Below are positions 8,784-18,434 of a DNA stretch of 64,000 bases, piece after piece. The position numbers and the translations under genes were made by a program. Each line of letters opens with the position of its first letter. The first letter of the stretch is position 1. The notes beneath the pieces were generated by a model, which worked only from the letters and a program-made list of their open reading frames with translations, did not search any database and was not told the DNA's origin. Origin of the DNA: Erwinia sp. E602 (lineage in GTDB: Bacteria > Pseudomonadota > Gammaproteobacteria > Enterobacterales > Enterobacteriaceae); contig NZ_CP046582.1 in NCBI RefSeq assembly GCF_018141005.1, positions 1,550,001 to 1,614,000 of the forward strand, read 5' to 3'.

Positions 8784-9785
8784 TTATGCCGCGACCAGCT
8801 GGTGGCTGGCCAGCAGCTCCAGCGATTTCAGGCGGGCGGCACCCTGGCTGACCGGGGTGTCGATAATAAATTCTTCAATGCCGTAGCGCTGGTGCAGCTG
8901 TTGCAGATGCCGGTGCACCTGCTCTGCGGTACCGGTAATCGCGGTGGACTCGCGCGGCTCGATCCGGTGTTCGCTGGCCCCGGACTGGCGGATAAAGGCT
9001 TCCGCCTGGGCCACGCTGCCAACGTTAACGGTCTGGCCGTTATTGACGTGCACGCGGAAGTGTTTCAGGTCGGTGGCGAGGGCGCTGGCCTGTTCGGCGG
9101 TGCTTGCTACGATCGCCTGCACCGCAAGCAGCGCAGGACGGCCGCCGCTGTGGCTGCGGTATGCGTCCAGCGAACGCGCCAGGTCCTGTTCATTGCCGTT
9201 GATGTGCGCGGCGTAGACAAACTCCCAGCCGAGTTCGGCAGCCAGCTGCGCGCTGCCCTCACTGGCACCGAGCAGAAAACGGCTGGCCGGGTGCGGCGGC
9301 AGCGGGGTGGCCTGCAGGCTGTCTGTGGCATCGGCACCGGCCGGTGGGGCGGTCAGCCAGCCGTCCAGCGCTTTCAGCTGGCTGGCGAAGTCGCCTTTCT
9401 CGGCGGCATGCACTCCCTGCTGCAGGGCGCGGGTAGAGAGCGGCAGGCCGCCCGGCGCTTTGCCGACGCCGAGGTCGACGCGGCCCGGCGCTAACGAGGC
9501 CAGCAGGTTAAAGTTTTCGGCTACCTTGTACGGGCTGTAGTGCTGCAGCATCACGCCGCCGGAGCCGACCCGCAGATTCTGGGTATGCGCCAGGATCCAG
9601 GCAATCAGCACCTCCGGCGACGGGCCGGCCAGCGCCGTGGTGTTGTGGTGTTCCGCCAGCCAGATGCGGTGAAAGCCCCACTGCTCGGCCTTTTGCGCCA
9701 GCGTTACGGTGCGGGCCAGCGCCTGAGAGGCATCTTCGCCTTCAGCCACCGGGCTTTTATCCAGCAAGCTCAGTCGGTAAGCCAT
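8784..9785 (-). CDS. Luciferase-like (LLM class) flavin-dependent monooxygenase
   Basis: A 333-residue member of the bacterial luciferase superfamily, with N terminus YRLSLLDKSP, then WLAEHHNTTALAGPSPEVLIA, RVGSGGVMLQHYSPYKVAENFNLL and a late LLGASEGSAQLAAELGWEFVYA. This resembles the MsnO8-type subgroup. ATG 9785 is chosen over an upstream in-frame codon at 9809 because AAGGA stands 5 bases before it and family members begin MxYRLSLLD. It is the first gene of the minus-strand operon. These enzymes use reduced flavin and oxygen; here it may oxidise an S- or N-acetylated substrate. The exact substrate is unknown. Confidence 0.9.
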   Translation of the reverse strand: MAYRLSLLDKSPVAEGEDASQALARTVTLAQKAEQWGFHRIWLAEHHNTTALAGPSPEVLIAWILAHTQNLRVGSGGVMLQHYSPYKVAENFNLLASLAPGRVDLGVGKAPGGLPLSTRALQQGVHAAEKGDFASQLKALDGWLTAPPAGADATDSLQATPLPPHPASRFLLGASEGSAQLAAELGWEFVYAAHINGNEQDLARSLDAYRSHSGGRPALLAVQAIVASTAEQASALATDLKHFRVHVNNGQTVNVGSVAQAEAFIRQSGASEHRIEPRESTAITGTAEQVHRHLQQLHQRYGIEEFIIDTPVSQGAARLKSLELLASHQLVAA

Positions 9786-9904
9786 GTCTGTTCCTTGAGT
9801 TCGTAGCAATTACCGGCAATTATTGAAGGGGGCGGGGAGGGCTGTAAAACAACAAATCCGGCATAACTCATTCAAACGGCGGGATTAACCGCTAATCCCG
9901 GAAT

Positions 9905-9962
9905 GCGGGATTAGGGTTGCGAAAAGGATGGTTGGTCGCGGGGGAATAATAAGGTTTACTGG
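9905..9962 (+). repeat. 58-bp direct repeat, copy A (left of asc genes)
   Basis: The first 32 bases, beginning GCGGGATTAGG, match 14423-14454 with one difference. A second matching block (GGTTTACTG) follows at the same 48-base offset in both copies. Between the blocks the copies diverge. Just upstream, 9880-9899 contains a perfect hairpin GGGATTA-ACCGC-TAATCCC. The two copies have the same orientation and bracket the ascG-ascF-ascB genes. Confidence 0.8.
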
Positions 9963-10048
9963 CGTACCCTGGCCACAGGCATCACAGCCTGTGGCGATTA
10001 ACGTTTCATTCAGGCCACCCTTGCGGGCCGCCAGGCTTGCCGCTCACT

Positions 10049-10153
10049 GACTACCGACTACCGACTACCGACTACCGACTACCGACTACCGACTACCGAC
10101 TACCGACTACCGACTACCGATTACCGATTACCGATTACCGATTACCGATTACC
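10049..10153. repeat. 7-bp tandem repeat, 15 units
   Basis: Ten units of GACTACC (10049-10118) are followed without break by five units of GATTACC (10119-10153), then by three degenerate units. The switch C to T at the third base is clean. The array lies 32 bases beyond the stop of the LacI-type regulator and about 260 bases upstream of the monooxygenase start, so it is non-coding. Length variation between strains would be expected. Confidence 0.97.
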
Positions 10154-10185
10154 GACTTCTGGCTACCGGCTATCCGTCACGCATA

Positions 10186-11205
10186 TCACTGTTGCCGGTA
10201 AGGCCCCTCGCTTACCGAATCCCTGATCTGCAGCGCCGAGCTGAACAGGTTGTCCTGCGACAGGTAACCGCCGTCGAGCATGGCGATCAGCCGGTTAATC
10301 ACTTCGCTCATCATGCCGCTGACCGGATCTTTCACGCTGGAGAGCGCCGGGGTCAGCCAGGCCGCCGTCGGCGTATCGTCGAAGCCGATCACCGAGACCT
10401 GCGCCGGTACGGCGATGCCCGCCCGGGTCAGGGTCTTGATCGCCCCAATCGCCATCTCATCGTTGCTGGCCAGCACCGCGCTGAAGGAGACGTTATCGCT
10501 GAGCAATGCGCTCACCGCCGCGGCCCCGCTGGCCGGCGTCCATTTGCCCTGCACGATCAGCCGTTCGTCCGGTTCAATCCCGTGCTGTTTTAACGCCTCT
10601 TTATAGCCTGAAAGCCGTTCGATCGCCGTCGGTGAGTCCAGCGAGCCGGTGACAAAAGCGATCTGGCGGTGGCCGCGTTCCAGCAGATGGCGGGTGGCGT
10701 TAAGGCTGGCCCCCTTGTGATCGCAGCAGATGCAGTGGCTCTGGTGCACCCGCAGCCGGCGGTTTACCACCATGATCGGCTGCTTATGCTGGCCGATAAT
10801 CTCATCCATCGCGGCGATGGTCAGAAAGCGCGGATAGATGATAATCGCATCACAGCGTAACCCGAGCAGAAACTGGATCGCCTGCTGCTCCTCCTCTGCG
10901 CTGTGTTTGCCATCGACCAGAATCAGCTGGCGGCCGTTGTCCTCCAGCTTTTTTGCCGCCTGTGCCAGCAACTCGCTGAAGTAACTGCCGTTATACAGGG
11001 TGTTGGTGACCACCATGCCAATGCACTGCGATTTACTGCTGGCCAGATTGCGCGCCAGCAGGTTGGGGCGATAGCCCGCCTGTTCAATCGCCTTAAACAC
11101 CTGCTCCCGCGTGGCGTCGCTGACGTAGCCTTTGCCGGTGAGCACCCGCGACACGGTGGCTTTCGAGACGCCGGCGAGTTTTGCCACTTCCTGCATGGTC
11201 GACAT
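10186..11205 (-). CDS. ascG: LacI-family repressor of beta-glucoside genes (AscG-like)
   Basis: A 339-residue LacI/GalR regulator. The N-terminal helix-turn-helix and hinge are clear (MQEVAKLAGVSKATVSRVL, then GYRPNLLARNL), followed by a periplasmic-binding-protein-like sensor domain (IGMVVTNTLY, GFDDTPTAAWLTPALSSVK). Similarity to E. coli AscG is high across the length. It is divergent from ascF and presumably represses ascFB until a beta-glucoside (arbutin/salicin/cellobiose class) or its phosphate is present. AGGA lies 8 bases before the ATG. The 200-base divergent region holds two candidate operators. Confidence 0.9.
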   Translation of the reverse strand: MSTMQEVAKLAGVSKATVSRVLTGKGYVSDATREQVFKAIEQAGYRPNLLARNLASSKSQCIGMVVTNTLYNGSYFSELLAQAAKKLEDNGRQLILVDGKHSAEEEQQAIQFLLGLRCDAIIIYPRFLTIAAMDEIIGQHKQPIMVVNRRLRVHQSHCICCDHKGASLNATRHLLERGHRQIAFVTGSLDSPTAIERLSGYKEALKQHGIEPDERLIVQGKWTPASGAAAVSALLSDNVSFSAVLASNDEMAIGAIKTLTRAGIAVPAQVSVIGFDDTPTAAWLTPALSSVKDPVSGMMSEVINRLIAMLDGGYLSQDNLFSSALQIRDSVSEGPYRQQ

Positions 11206-11321
11206 AGGGATTTCCTGACCCGTTAATAATACCCGTCATTCTACACATTACCCCGCGTCAGAGCAGGCGATTCCCCGCCGATTGCCTTTGCATATGTCGA
11301 TCCCGTTCACAAAAAAAGCGC

Positions 11322-11337
11322 TAACTAAATTTAGTTA
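11322..11337. promoter_or_regulatory. 16-bp perfect palindrome in ascG-ascF divergent region
   Basis: TAACTAAATTTAGTTA is a perfect inverted repeat 84 bases before the ascF start. It lacks the central CG typical of LacI-family operators, so it may serve another regulator or overlap promoter elements. Confidence 0.45.
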
Positions 11338-11370
11338 TTGATATTCACTTAAAATATAAACAACATCGTG

Positions 11371-11384
11371 TGAGACCGGTTACC
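11371..11384. promoter_or_regulatory. Candidate AscG operator
   Basis: TGAGACCGGTTACC resembles the LacI/GalR-type palindrome TGAAACCGGTTTCA described for AscG, with the central ACCGGT intact and imperfect outer arms. It sits 21 bases upstream of the ascF start, where bound repressor would block transcription. Confidence 0.5.
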
Positions 11385-11405
11385 TATCCTACGAGAATCA
11401 TCCTC

Positions 11406-12869
11406 ATGTCTAAAAATTATACAGCGGTAGCAACATCGATAGTGGATGCAGTTGGCGGCGTGAATAACGTTGCGGCGGTAACGCACTGCATGACGCGCCT
11501 GCGCTTTGTGCTTAACGACGACGCCCGCGTTGACGTTGCCCGCCTCAAGGCGATCGGCGGCGTGCTCGGCGTGGTGAGAAATGAAAATCAGTGCCAGGTG
11601 ATTATCGGCAACACCGTTTCACAGGCCTATGCCGAGGTGGTGAAACTGCTGCCCGCCGGGGCCGCGGCGGCACAGCCCGCGCCTGCCAAAGGCAAGCTTA
11701 CCCTGAGGCGCATCGGGGCCGGTATTCTCGACGCGCTGATTGGCACCATGTCGCCGCTGATCCCGGCGATTATCGGCGGTTCGATGGTCAAGCTGCTGGC
11801 GATGATCCTCGATATGACCGGGGTGTTCGAAAAAGGCTCCTCCACGCTGATTATCCTTAACGCCATCGGCGACGGCGCGTTCTTCTTCCTGCCGGTGATG
11901 GTGGCCGCCTCTGCCGCGGTCAAATTCAAAACCAATATGTCGCTGGCGATCGCCATTGCCGGGGTGCTGCTGCACCCGGCGTTTATCGATCTGATGGCGA
12001 AGGCGGCCCAGGGGCAGCCGGTTGATTTTATGGGGGTGCCGGTCACGGCGGTGAAATATACCTACACGGTGATCCCGGCGTTAATCATGACCTGGCTGCT
12101 CTCCTACATTGAACGCTGGGTTGACCGCATCACGCCGGCGGTGACGAAAAACTTCCTTAAACCGATGCTGATCGTGCTGATCGCCGCGCCGATCGCCATC
12201 CTGCTGATTGGCCCGCTGGGGATCTGGGTCGGCAGCGGCATCTCGGCGCTGGTCTACACCATCCACAGCTACCTGGGCTGGTTATCGGTGGCGATCATGG
12301 GCGCGCTGTGGCCGCTGCTGGTGATGACCGGGATGCACCGGGTGTTTACGCCCACCATTATTCAGACCATCGCCGAAACCGGTAAAGAGGGGATGGTGAT
12401 GCCCTCCGAAATCGGCGCCAACCTGTCGTTAGGCGGCTCCTCACTGGCGGTGGCCTGGCGCACCAAAAACCCGGAGCTGCGCCAGACGGCGTTGGCCGCG
12501 GCGGCCTCGGCAATCGTTGCAGGTATTTCAGAACCGGCGCTGTACGGCGTCGCCATTCGCCTGAAGCGCCCGCTGATCGCGGCGTTAATCAGCGGTTTTG
12601 TCTGCGGCGGCGTGGCCGGCGTCGCGGGCCTGGCCAGCCACTCGATGGCCTCGCCGGGCCTGTTCACCAGCGTGCAGTTCTTTGACCCGACCAACCCGAT
12701 GACCATCGTCTGGGTGTTTGGCGTGATGATCCTCGCGGTGGTGCTCTCCTTTATTCTCACGCTGCTGCTGGGGTTTGACGATATTCCCGTCGAGGCCGAA
12801 GCGGCAACCGACAAGGCCAGCGCGGCACCCGCGTTAGCTGAACAACCTGTTTTAAAAACGACCAACTGA
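11406..12869 (+). CDS. ascF: PTS beta-glucoside transporter subunit IIBC (AscF-like)
   Basis: An inner-membrane phosphotransferase permease that imports and phosphorylates aryl-beta-glucosides or cellobiose. The IIB domain is N-terminal (MSKNYTAVATSIVDAVGG, active Cys in AVTHCMTRLRF, about residue 27). The multi-span IIC domain starts near residue 105 (IGAGILDALIGTMSPLIPAIIGG). No IIA domain is present, as in E. coli AscF, so a separate IIA is required. ATG 11406 is preferred to the upstream in-frame ATG at 11370 because the family starts with MSKNY-like sequence. Length is 487. ascB follows 12 bases later. Confidence 0.93.
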   Translation: MSKNYTAVATSIVDAVGGVNNVAAVTHCMTRLRFVLNDDARVDVARLKAIGGVLGVVRNENQCQVIIGNTVSQAYAEVVKLLPAGAAAAQPAPAKGKLTLRRIGAGILDALIGTMSPLIPAIIGGSMVKLLAMILDMTGVFEKGSSTLIILNAIGDGAFFFLPVMVAASAAVKFKTNMSLAIAIAGVLLHPAFIDLMAKAAQGQPVDFMGVPVTAVKYTYTVIPALIMTWLLSYIERWVDRITPAVTKNFLKPMLIVLIAAPIAILLIGPLGIWVGSGISALVYTIHSYLGWLSVAIMGALWPLLVMTGMHRVFTPTIIQTIAETGKEGMVMPSEIGANLSLGGSSLAVAWRTKNPELRQTALAAAASAIVAGISEPALYGVAIRLKRPLIAALISGFVCGGVAGVAGLASHSMASPGLFTSVQFFDPTNPMTIVWVFGVMILAVVLSFILTLLLGFDDIPVEAEAATDKASAAPALAEQPVLKTTN

Positions 12870-14312
<1,443 letters not shown>

Positions 14313-14351
14313 CGACTGAACCGGTTGCCCTACAGGCAACCGGACCTGCAG

Positions 14352-14374
14352 GGGGCGCTTTCGCGCCCCTTTTT
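14352..14374 (+). terminator. Rho-independent terminator of ascFB
   Basis: GGGGCGC, loop TTTC, GCGCCCC, then five T. A separate 9-bp perfect hairpin (CCGGTTGCC/GGCAACCGG, 14321-14343) lies between the ascB stop and this terminator. Confidence 0.9.
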
Positions 14375-14422
14375 CATTTCCCGAAATCATCGCGGCCGTT
14401 GCGCGCTGTCTATTTCCACAAC

Positions 14423-14480
14423 GCGGGATTAGGCTTGCGAAAAGGATGGTTGGTGGCAGGGCGGTTTTGCGGTTTACTGA
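14423..14480 (+). repeat. 58-bp direct repeat, copy B (right of asc genes)
   Basis: Partner of copy A at 9905-9962. Here the repeat ends in TTTACTGACTACCG, and the same ACTGACTACCG string begins the 7-bp array at 10046-10056. The two copies enclose about 4.5 kb containing the array and the three asc genes. Confidence 0.8.
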
Positions 14481-14534
14481 CTACCGTTAAGGCGTTTGCA
14501 ACCGGTAACCGCCCGCAAAACTGAGGAGTCACCG

Positions 14535-14699
14535 ATGAAAGGTTTATGGCTGCATTTTACCCGTTATTTTCAGGTACCGGCCGGCATGATGACGCTGGAC
14601 AGCTGCCGGGTGGTGGAAGCGATGATGCCGATGGTGGAACTGTACGGCGTGGAGCTGCACGACCTGCCCGCCTTACGGGAGCATCAGACGCGTGACTAA
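14535..14699 (+). CDS. Small uncharacterised protein (54 aa)
   Basis: An open frame of 54 residues with a good GAGGAG ribosome site 7 bases before the ATG; the frame is open from 14496, but this start is better supported. The sequence (MKGLWLHFTRYF, then AGMMTLDSCRVVEAMMPMVELYGVELHDLP) is not a family I recognise. It has no signal peptide or membrane segment and looks soluble. It converges with the phosphopantetheinyl transferase gene, overlapping it by 4 bases. No function is assigned. Confidence 0.6.
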   Translation: MKGLWLHFTRYFQVPAGMMTLDSCRVVEAMMPMVELYGVELHDLPALREHQTRD

Positions 14700-15433
14700 T
14701 CCGGCCTGTCGTTGTGCCACCCGATGACGGTGCTCATCACCTCATCGGGCTGCCACACCAGCCGCGCCTGAAATTCCCGCCCCTGATAAAACGTCTCTGA
14801 CCAGTTTCGCGTCAGCCGCAGCCGCATCTGCCGGCAATCCGCACTGACCGCCACCACTTCCGCATCGCTGAATTCCATAAACTGCCCCAAATGCGGCCAG
14901 ACCGCCTTATACAGGCTCTCCTTGACCGAGAACACCGCCGTCAGCGCCTGATGAAACGGGCGATCCAGCGCCATCAGCCGCTGCCGCTCGGCCGGATTAA
15001 CGATCATCTCCGCCATCTCCCGCGCCGTGGCCCCGGCCATCACCTGCTCGCAGTCGATACCGACCAGCCGATCCTTATCGCGGGTGAACAGCGCGCACAC
15101 CCGGTTATGGCTGTGCGACAGCGACCCGCCAAGGCCGGCCGGCCAGACGGGCGCGCGCGCCGCGTTACTGGTCAGGATAAAGCCGTCGATGCCGAAGGTC
15201 GCCAGCGCCTGCTGCACGCTGTAACGGCTGGCCAGATACTCCGCCCGCCGTTTGCGCAGCGCCTGGCGCAGCTGTTCCGGCGCGGGAATGGCTAAGCGCT
15301 GAAACAGCGATTCGTCAAAATGCTCGGGGTAAAAACGGGCGTCGAGCAGCATCACGCCGGGGGCATAATCCAGCGGCTGCAGCCGGGCGGACGGCAGAAA
15401 AGGGGGGCAGACGGAAAGACTGACAGCGTGCAT
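14696..15433 (-). CDS. 4'-phosphopantetheinyl transferase (EntD-type)
   Basis: This enzyme transfers the phosphopantetheine arm of CoA to a serine of carrier-protein domains in siderophore, polyketide or peptide synthases. The Mg-binding signature VGIDCE (Asp and Glu) and the downstream FSVKESLYKA (KExxxK) are intact, and SNAARAPVWPAGLGGSLSHS is typical of the EntD branch. Length is about 245. ATG 15433 is used; a GTG two codons earlier (15439) is possible. No carrier-protein synthase gene lies nearby, so its client is elsewhere in the genome. Confidence 0.9.
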   Translation of the reverse strand: MHAVSLSVCPPFLPSARLQPLDYAPGVMLLDARFYPEHFDESLFQRLAIPAPEQLRQALRKRRAEYLASRYSVQQALATFGIDGFILTSNAARAPVWPAGLGGSLSHSHNRVCALFTRDKDRLVGIDCEQVMAGATAREMAEMIVNPAERQRLMALDRPFHQALTAVFSVKESLYKAVWPHLGQFMEFSDAEVVAVSADCRQMRLRLTRNWSETFYQGREFQARLVWQPDEVMSTVIGWHNDRPD

Positions 15434-15502
15434 AGCCACTTACCGGTTCAGATTGAGACGCTATTTAAACAGGTAAGCAGCCAGTTTTCAAAATCCCGGG
15501 GC

Positions 15503-15709
15503 TTAGTGGTTCGGTGGGATGCTCATCCCTTTAATCGACACCACGAAATGATCACGGCCCATGGAGATTTTCGCACCACGATCGCACCAGCGGCTGGCGA
15601 GGCGGAAGAAGTCGTCGCTGCCGATATCGTAAGCCAGTTCGACTTTGTTGATCCCGGAGTGGAGCAGCTCTTCCGCATCTTTCAGGTTTGTTGCCTTGAC
15701 GGTTGTCAT
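15503..15709 (-). CDS. Small conserved-looking protein of unknown function (68 aa)
   Basis: A 68-residue soluble protein beginning MTTVKATNLKDAEELLHSG and ending KGMSIPPNH. The charge pattern and the motif AYDIGSDDFFRLASRWCDRGAKISMGRDHFVV look like a real folded domain of the small enterobacterial stress or regulatory type, but I cannot name the family. Only a weak GGA-type ribosome site precedes the ATG. It stands alone, 69 bases from the phosphopantetheinyl transferase gene and on the same strand. Confidence 0.65.
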   Translation of the reverse strand: MTTVKATNLKDAEELLHSGINKVELAYDIGSDDFFRLASRWCDRGAKISMGRDHFVVSIKGMSIPPNH

Positions 15710-16019
15710 GATTATTCAATTCCGTTAAACGTTTGACTCTTCAAGTGTAGTACCAGCATATGATGCTTTTGTGACAGAAATATTGCAGAACCTGACATTG
15801 TGATTCAGCGCACGCGTTTTTATTCCCGTTTTGTCGGCGGGTGTGGCAGTCACCGGGCTGCCGCCAGCAGGGACTTTAAGGGGATGACGGGTTTAGTCTG
15901 AGCTGAACCGACGTCCCGGAAGGGGCACGTAGCGCAGATTTCGCCGTGCAAGCCCCGCGCCACCACGCTGAGCAGGGGTCAGGACGCTGGCGTAAAATTA
16001 AGGTTAAAAAAGATACGGA
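15710..16019. other. Intergenic region, nothing assigned
   Basis: About 310 bases between the 68-residue gene and the AraC-type regulator, both on the minus strand. The half next to the small gene is AT-rich and probably contains its promoter. The other half is GC-rich with short imperfect inverted repeats. No gene, RNA or terminator that I would defend is visible. Confidence 0.4.
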
Positions 16020-16952
16020 CTATTCATTCGCGCTAATAAAAAAGTCATTAGCCGTGACGGGCGCGTGGGGCGGATAAACCGCCTTTCCCCCGCGATCGCC
16101 CGCCGCCTGCAGCCGGAACTCCGTCGGCGTACAGCCCATCAGCGTGCGGAACTTCAGCGTGAAATAGGCGCTGTCGGTAAAGCCGGTGGCCTCGGCGATA
16201 TCGGCGATTTTACGTTCACCGGCCAGCAGCAGCCCCACCGCCGACTTCAGCTTTCTCACCAGCAGGTACTCTTTAAACGTCATGCCAAAGTGGGCTTTAA
16301 AACGGCGGGAAAAGTAGGACTTTGACACGCCGCAGCGCTGCGCGGCCTCCAGCGTACCCAGTTCAAAGCGGTTTTCCCGCTCCATCTGCTGCAGCACCTG
16401 CAGCAGGTCGTGCATAAAGCCGGGCCGTTCACTCTGCCAGCCGTCGTGGCGCTGGGGGGTAAGCAGAAAGATCTCTTCCAGCAGCAGCGACAGCGCTTTG
16501 CGAAACAGCACCTGCTGCGCCGGGAACTGCTGATAGCCGTCACACCAGGCGAACAGCGTTTCCAGCCGCCCGGCCAGCGGCTCCGGCACCACCATCAACA
16601 GCGGGATACTCTGCTTTTGCGGGTAGCCGGTGACCGCCAGCCCGGTCAGCAGATCGTCCTCCAGCTGCAGCAGATAGCGGTAGTGCAGGGCGGCGGCGTC
16701 GAGCTGCAGCTCGTGGGGGATCAGCGGCGGGATGTAAACCAGCGTATTGTCTTTTAACGGATAACAGTCGCCGTTGATGGTGAAGCTGCCGCCCGCCTGG
16801 CGGAACCACATTATTTCCGGCATAAAATGAAAGTGCGAGGGGATAACTTCGCCGGCGTAGTCAGGCAGCACGTATTTCTGCAGATAAAACAAACGGTGGT
16901 CAGACAGAATTATATTTTCGTAAATGGGATTGTCATCACGCATCAGGTTCAC
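16020..16952 (-). CDS. AraC-family transcriptional regulator of xyloside genes
   Basis: A 310-residue AraC/XylS regulator. The N-terminal cupin-like sensor (PSHFHFMPEIMWFRQAGGSF, LVYIPPLIPHELQ) spans about residues 35-170. The double helix-turn-helix lies at about 190-285 (AAQRCGVSKSYFSRRFKAHFGMTFKEYL and IADIAEATGFTDSAYFTLKFRTLMGCTPTEFR). It is divergent from the transporter-xylosidase pair and is most likely their activator in response to a xyloside. The inducer is not known. Confidence 0.9.
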   Translation of the reverse strand: MNLMRDDNPIYENIILSDHRLFYLQKYVLPDYAGEVIPSHFHFMPEIMWFRQAGGSFTINGDCYPLKDNTLVYIPPLIPHELQLDAAALHYRYLLQLEDDLLTGLAVTGYPQKQSIPLLMVVPEPLAGRLETLFAWCDGYQQFPAQQVLFRKALSLLLEEIFLLTPQRHDGWQSERPGFMHDLLQVLQQMERENRFELGTLEAAQRCGVSKSYFSRRFKAHFGMTFKEYLLVRKLKSAVGLLLAGERKIADIAEATGFTDSAYFTLKFRTLMGCTPTEFRLQAAGDRGGKAVYPPHAPVTANDFFISANE

Positions 16953-17076
16953 CTTTCTTATATCCCGCGCGCCATTTTATACAGACTCCCCCAGGGGAAA
17001 GCAATAATCTTATTGCCGGCGCTGTTGCGTCCAGAAAAACAATCAAAATAATATTCTCCAGGTACCGAGGCTTAAA

Positions 17077-18408
17077 ATGACGGAAACGACACTGACGCGT
17101 GCAGATAAGTTTGGTTATGGTTTAGGGGATACCGCCTGTAATCTGGTCTGGCAAACCATTATGCTGTTTATGGCTTATTTTTATACCGACGTTTACGGTT
17201 TATCACCGGCGCATATGGGCACCATGTTCCTGGCGGTGCGGGTGATTGATGCGGTATTCGATATCGGTATGGGCGCGCTGGCCGACCGCACCCGAACCGC
17301 GAAGGGGCAGTTCCGCCCGTGGATCCTGTGGTTCGCCGTACCCTTTGGCCTGGTCTGTATGATGACCTTCTACACGCCGGACCTCTCCTACGGCGGTAAG
17401 CTGGCCTACGCTTACGTCTCTTACACCCTGCTATCGCTGCTCTACAGCACCATCAACGTGCCCTACTGCGCGATGATCAACAATCTCAGCCAGACCTCGG
17501 CCGGGCGCGTTTCGCTGCAGTCGTGGCGCTTTGCGATGAGCGCCTGCGGCGGGCTGATCGTCTCGCTGGCCGCGCTGCCGCTGGTGGCCTGGCTGGGCCA
17601 CGGCAATCTGCAGCAGGGCTACTTCCACGCTATGGTGCTGATCGGCGCGCTGGGCACGGTGCTGCTGCTGGTCTGCTACCGGCTGACCCACGAGAAATAT
17701 ATCAGCCCGCCTGAAACCAGCCGCGTCAGCGTCTGGCAGGATATTGCGGTACTGACTAAAAGCCGCGAGTGGCTGTCGCTATTTATTCTTAACGTGGTGA
17801 ACCTGGTGGCGGTGATATTTAAAGCCGGCGTGGTGATCTATTTCTGTAATTATGTGCTGAGCCGCCCGGATCTGGTTACCACCTTTTTAACCGTCAGTAT
17901 TGTGGCGGCCTTTTTTGGCGCGCTGTGCTCCGGGATTTTCTTTAAAAATTACGACAAGGTTAAAGGTTTTAAAATTTGTATGCTGCTGGAAGCGGTGCTG
18001 CTGGCGGTCCTTTACTTTATTCCCGCTGGCTCGATTGCGGTGATCCTGGCGCTGATCGTGGCGATTAACTTTATTCAGCTGCTGGCCACCCCGCTGCAGT
18101 GGGCCCTGCTCTCCGACGTGGTCGACGTGCTGGAGCGGCAGACCGGCCGCAAGCTGAGCGGCATCGTCTTCTCCACTAACCTGTTCGCTATCAAGCTGGG
18201 CATCGCGCTGGGCGGCGCGCTGATCGGCTGGCTGCTGGCCTGGAGCGGCTACACCGGCGGTGCAACGCAGCAGGGCGCCGACGCGGTGCATACCATCCGG
18301 CTGATTTTCACCCTTTACCCGGCGCTGCTGGTGGTGGCGCTGGTGCTGATTATCGGCCGCTACCGCAGTGATAACGGCGTGCGCACCGGCCTGGCAAAAG
18401 TCAGTTAA
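17077..18408 (+). CDS. Glycoside/pentoside (GPH) family symporter, XynT/YicJ-like
   Basis: A 443-residue inner-membrane cation symporter of the GPH family, related to E. coli YagG/YicJ. It begins LTRADKFGYGLGDTACNLVWQ and has about twelve hydrophobic segments and the family's acidic/aromatic cytoplasmic motif (DRTRTAKGQFRPWILW). Paired 26 bases upstream of a GH43 xylosidase, it most likely imports beta-xylosides or short xylo-oligosaccharides for intracellular cleavage. The AraC-type regulator is divergent from it. Confidence 0.92.
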   Translation: MTETTLTRADKFGYGLGDTACNLVWQTIMLFMAYFYTDVYGLSPAHMGTMFLAVRVIDAVFDIGMGALADRTRTAKGQFRPWILWFAVPFGLVCMMTFYTPDLSYGGKLAYAYVSYTLLSLLYSTINVPYCAMINNLSQTSAGRVSLQSWRFAMSACGGLIVSLAALPLVAWLGHGNLQQGYFHAMVLIGALGTVLLLVCYRLTHEKYISPPETSRVSVWQDIAVLTKSREWLSLFILNVVNLVAVIFKAGVVIYFCNYVLSRPDLVTTFLTVSIVAAFFGALCSGIFFKNYDKVKGFKICMLLEAVLLAVLYFIPAGSIAVILALIVAINFIQLLATPLQWALLSDVVDVLERQTGRKLSGIVFSTNLFAIKLGIALGGALIGWLLAWSGYTGGATQQGADAVHTIRLIFTLYPALLVVALVLIIGRYRSDNGVRTGLAKVS

Positions 18409-18434
18409 CGTTAACGAATAAGAGTGAGGCATCA

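Noticed and set aside
10049..10153. Could the heptamer array be a CRISPR array?
   Set aside because: Units are 7 bp, contiguous and without spacers; no cas genes are present.
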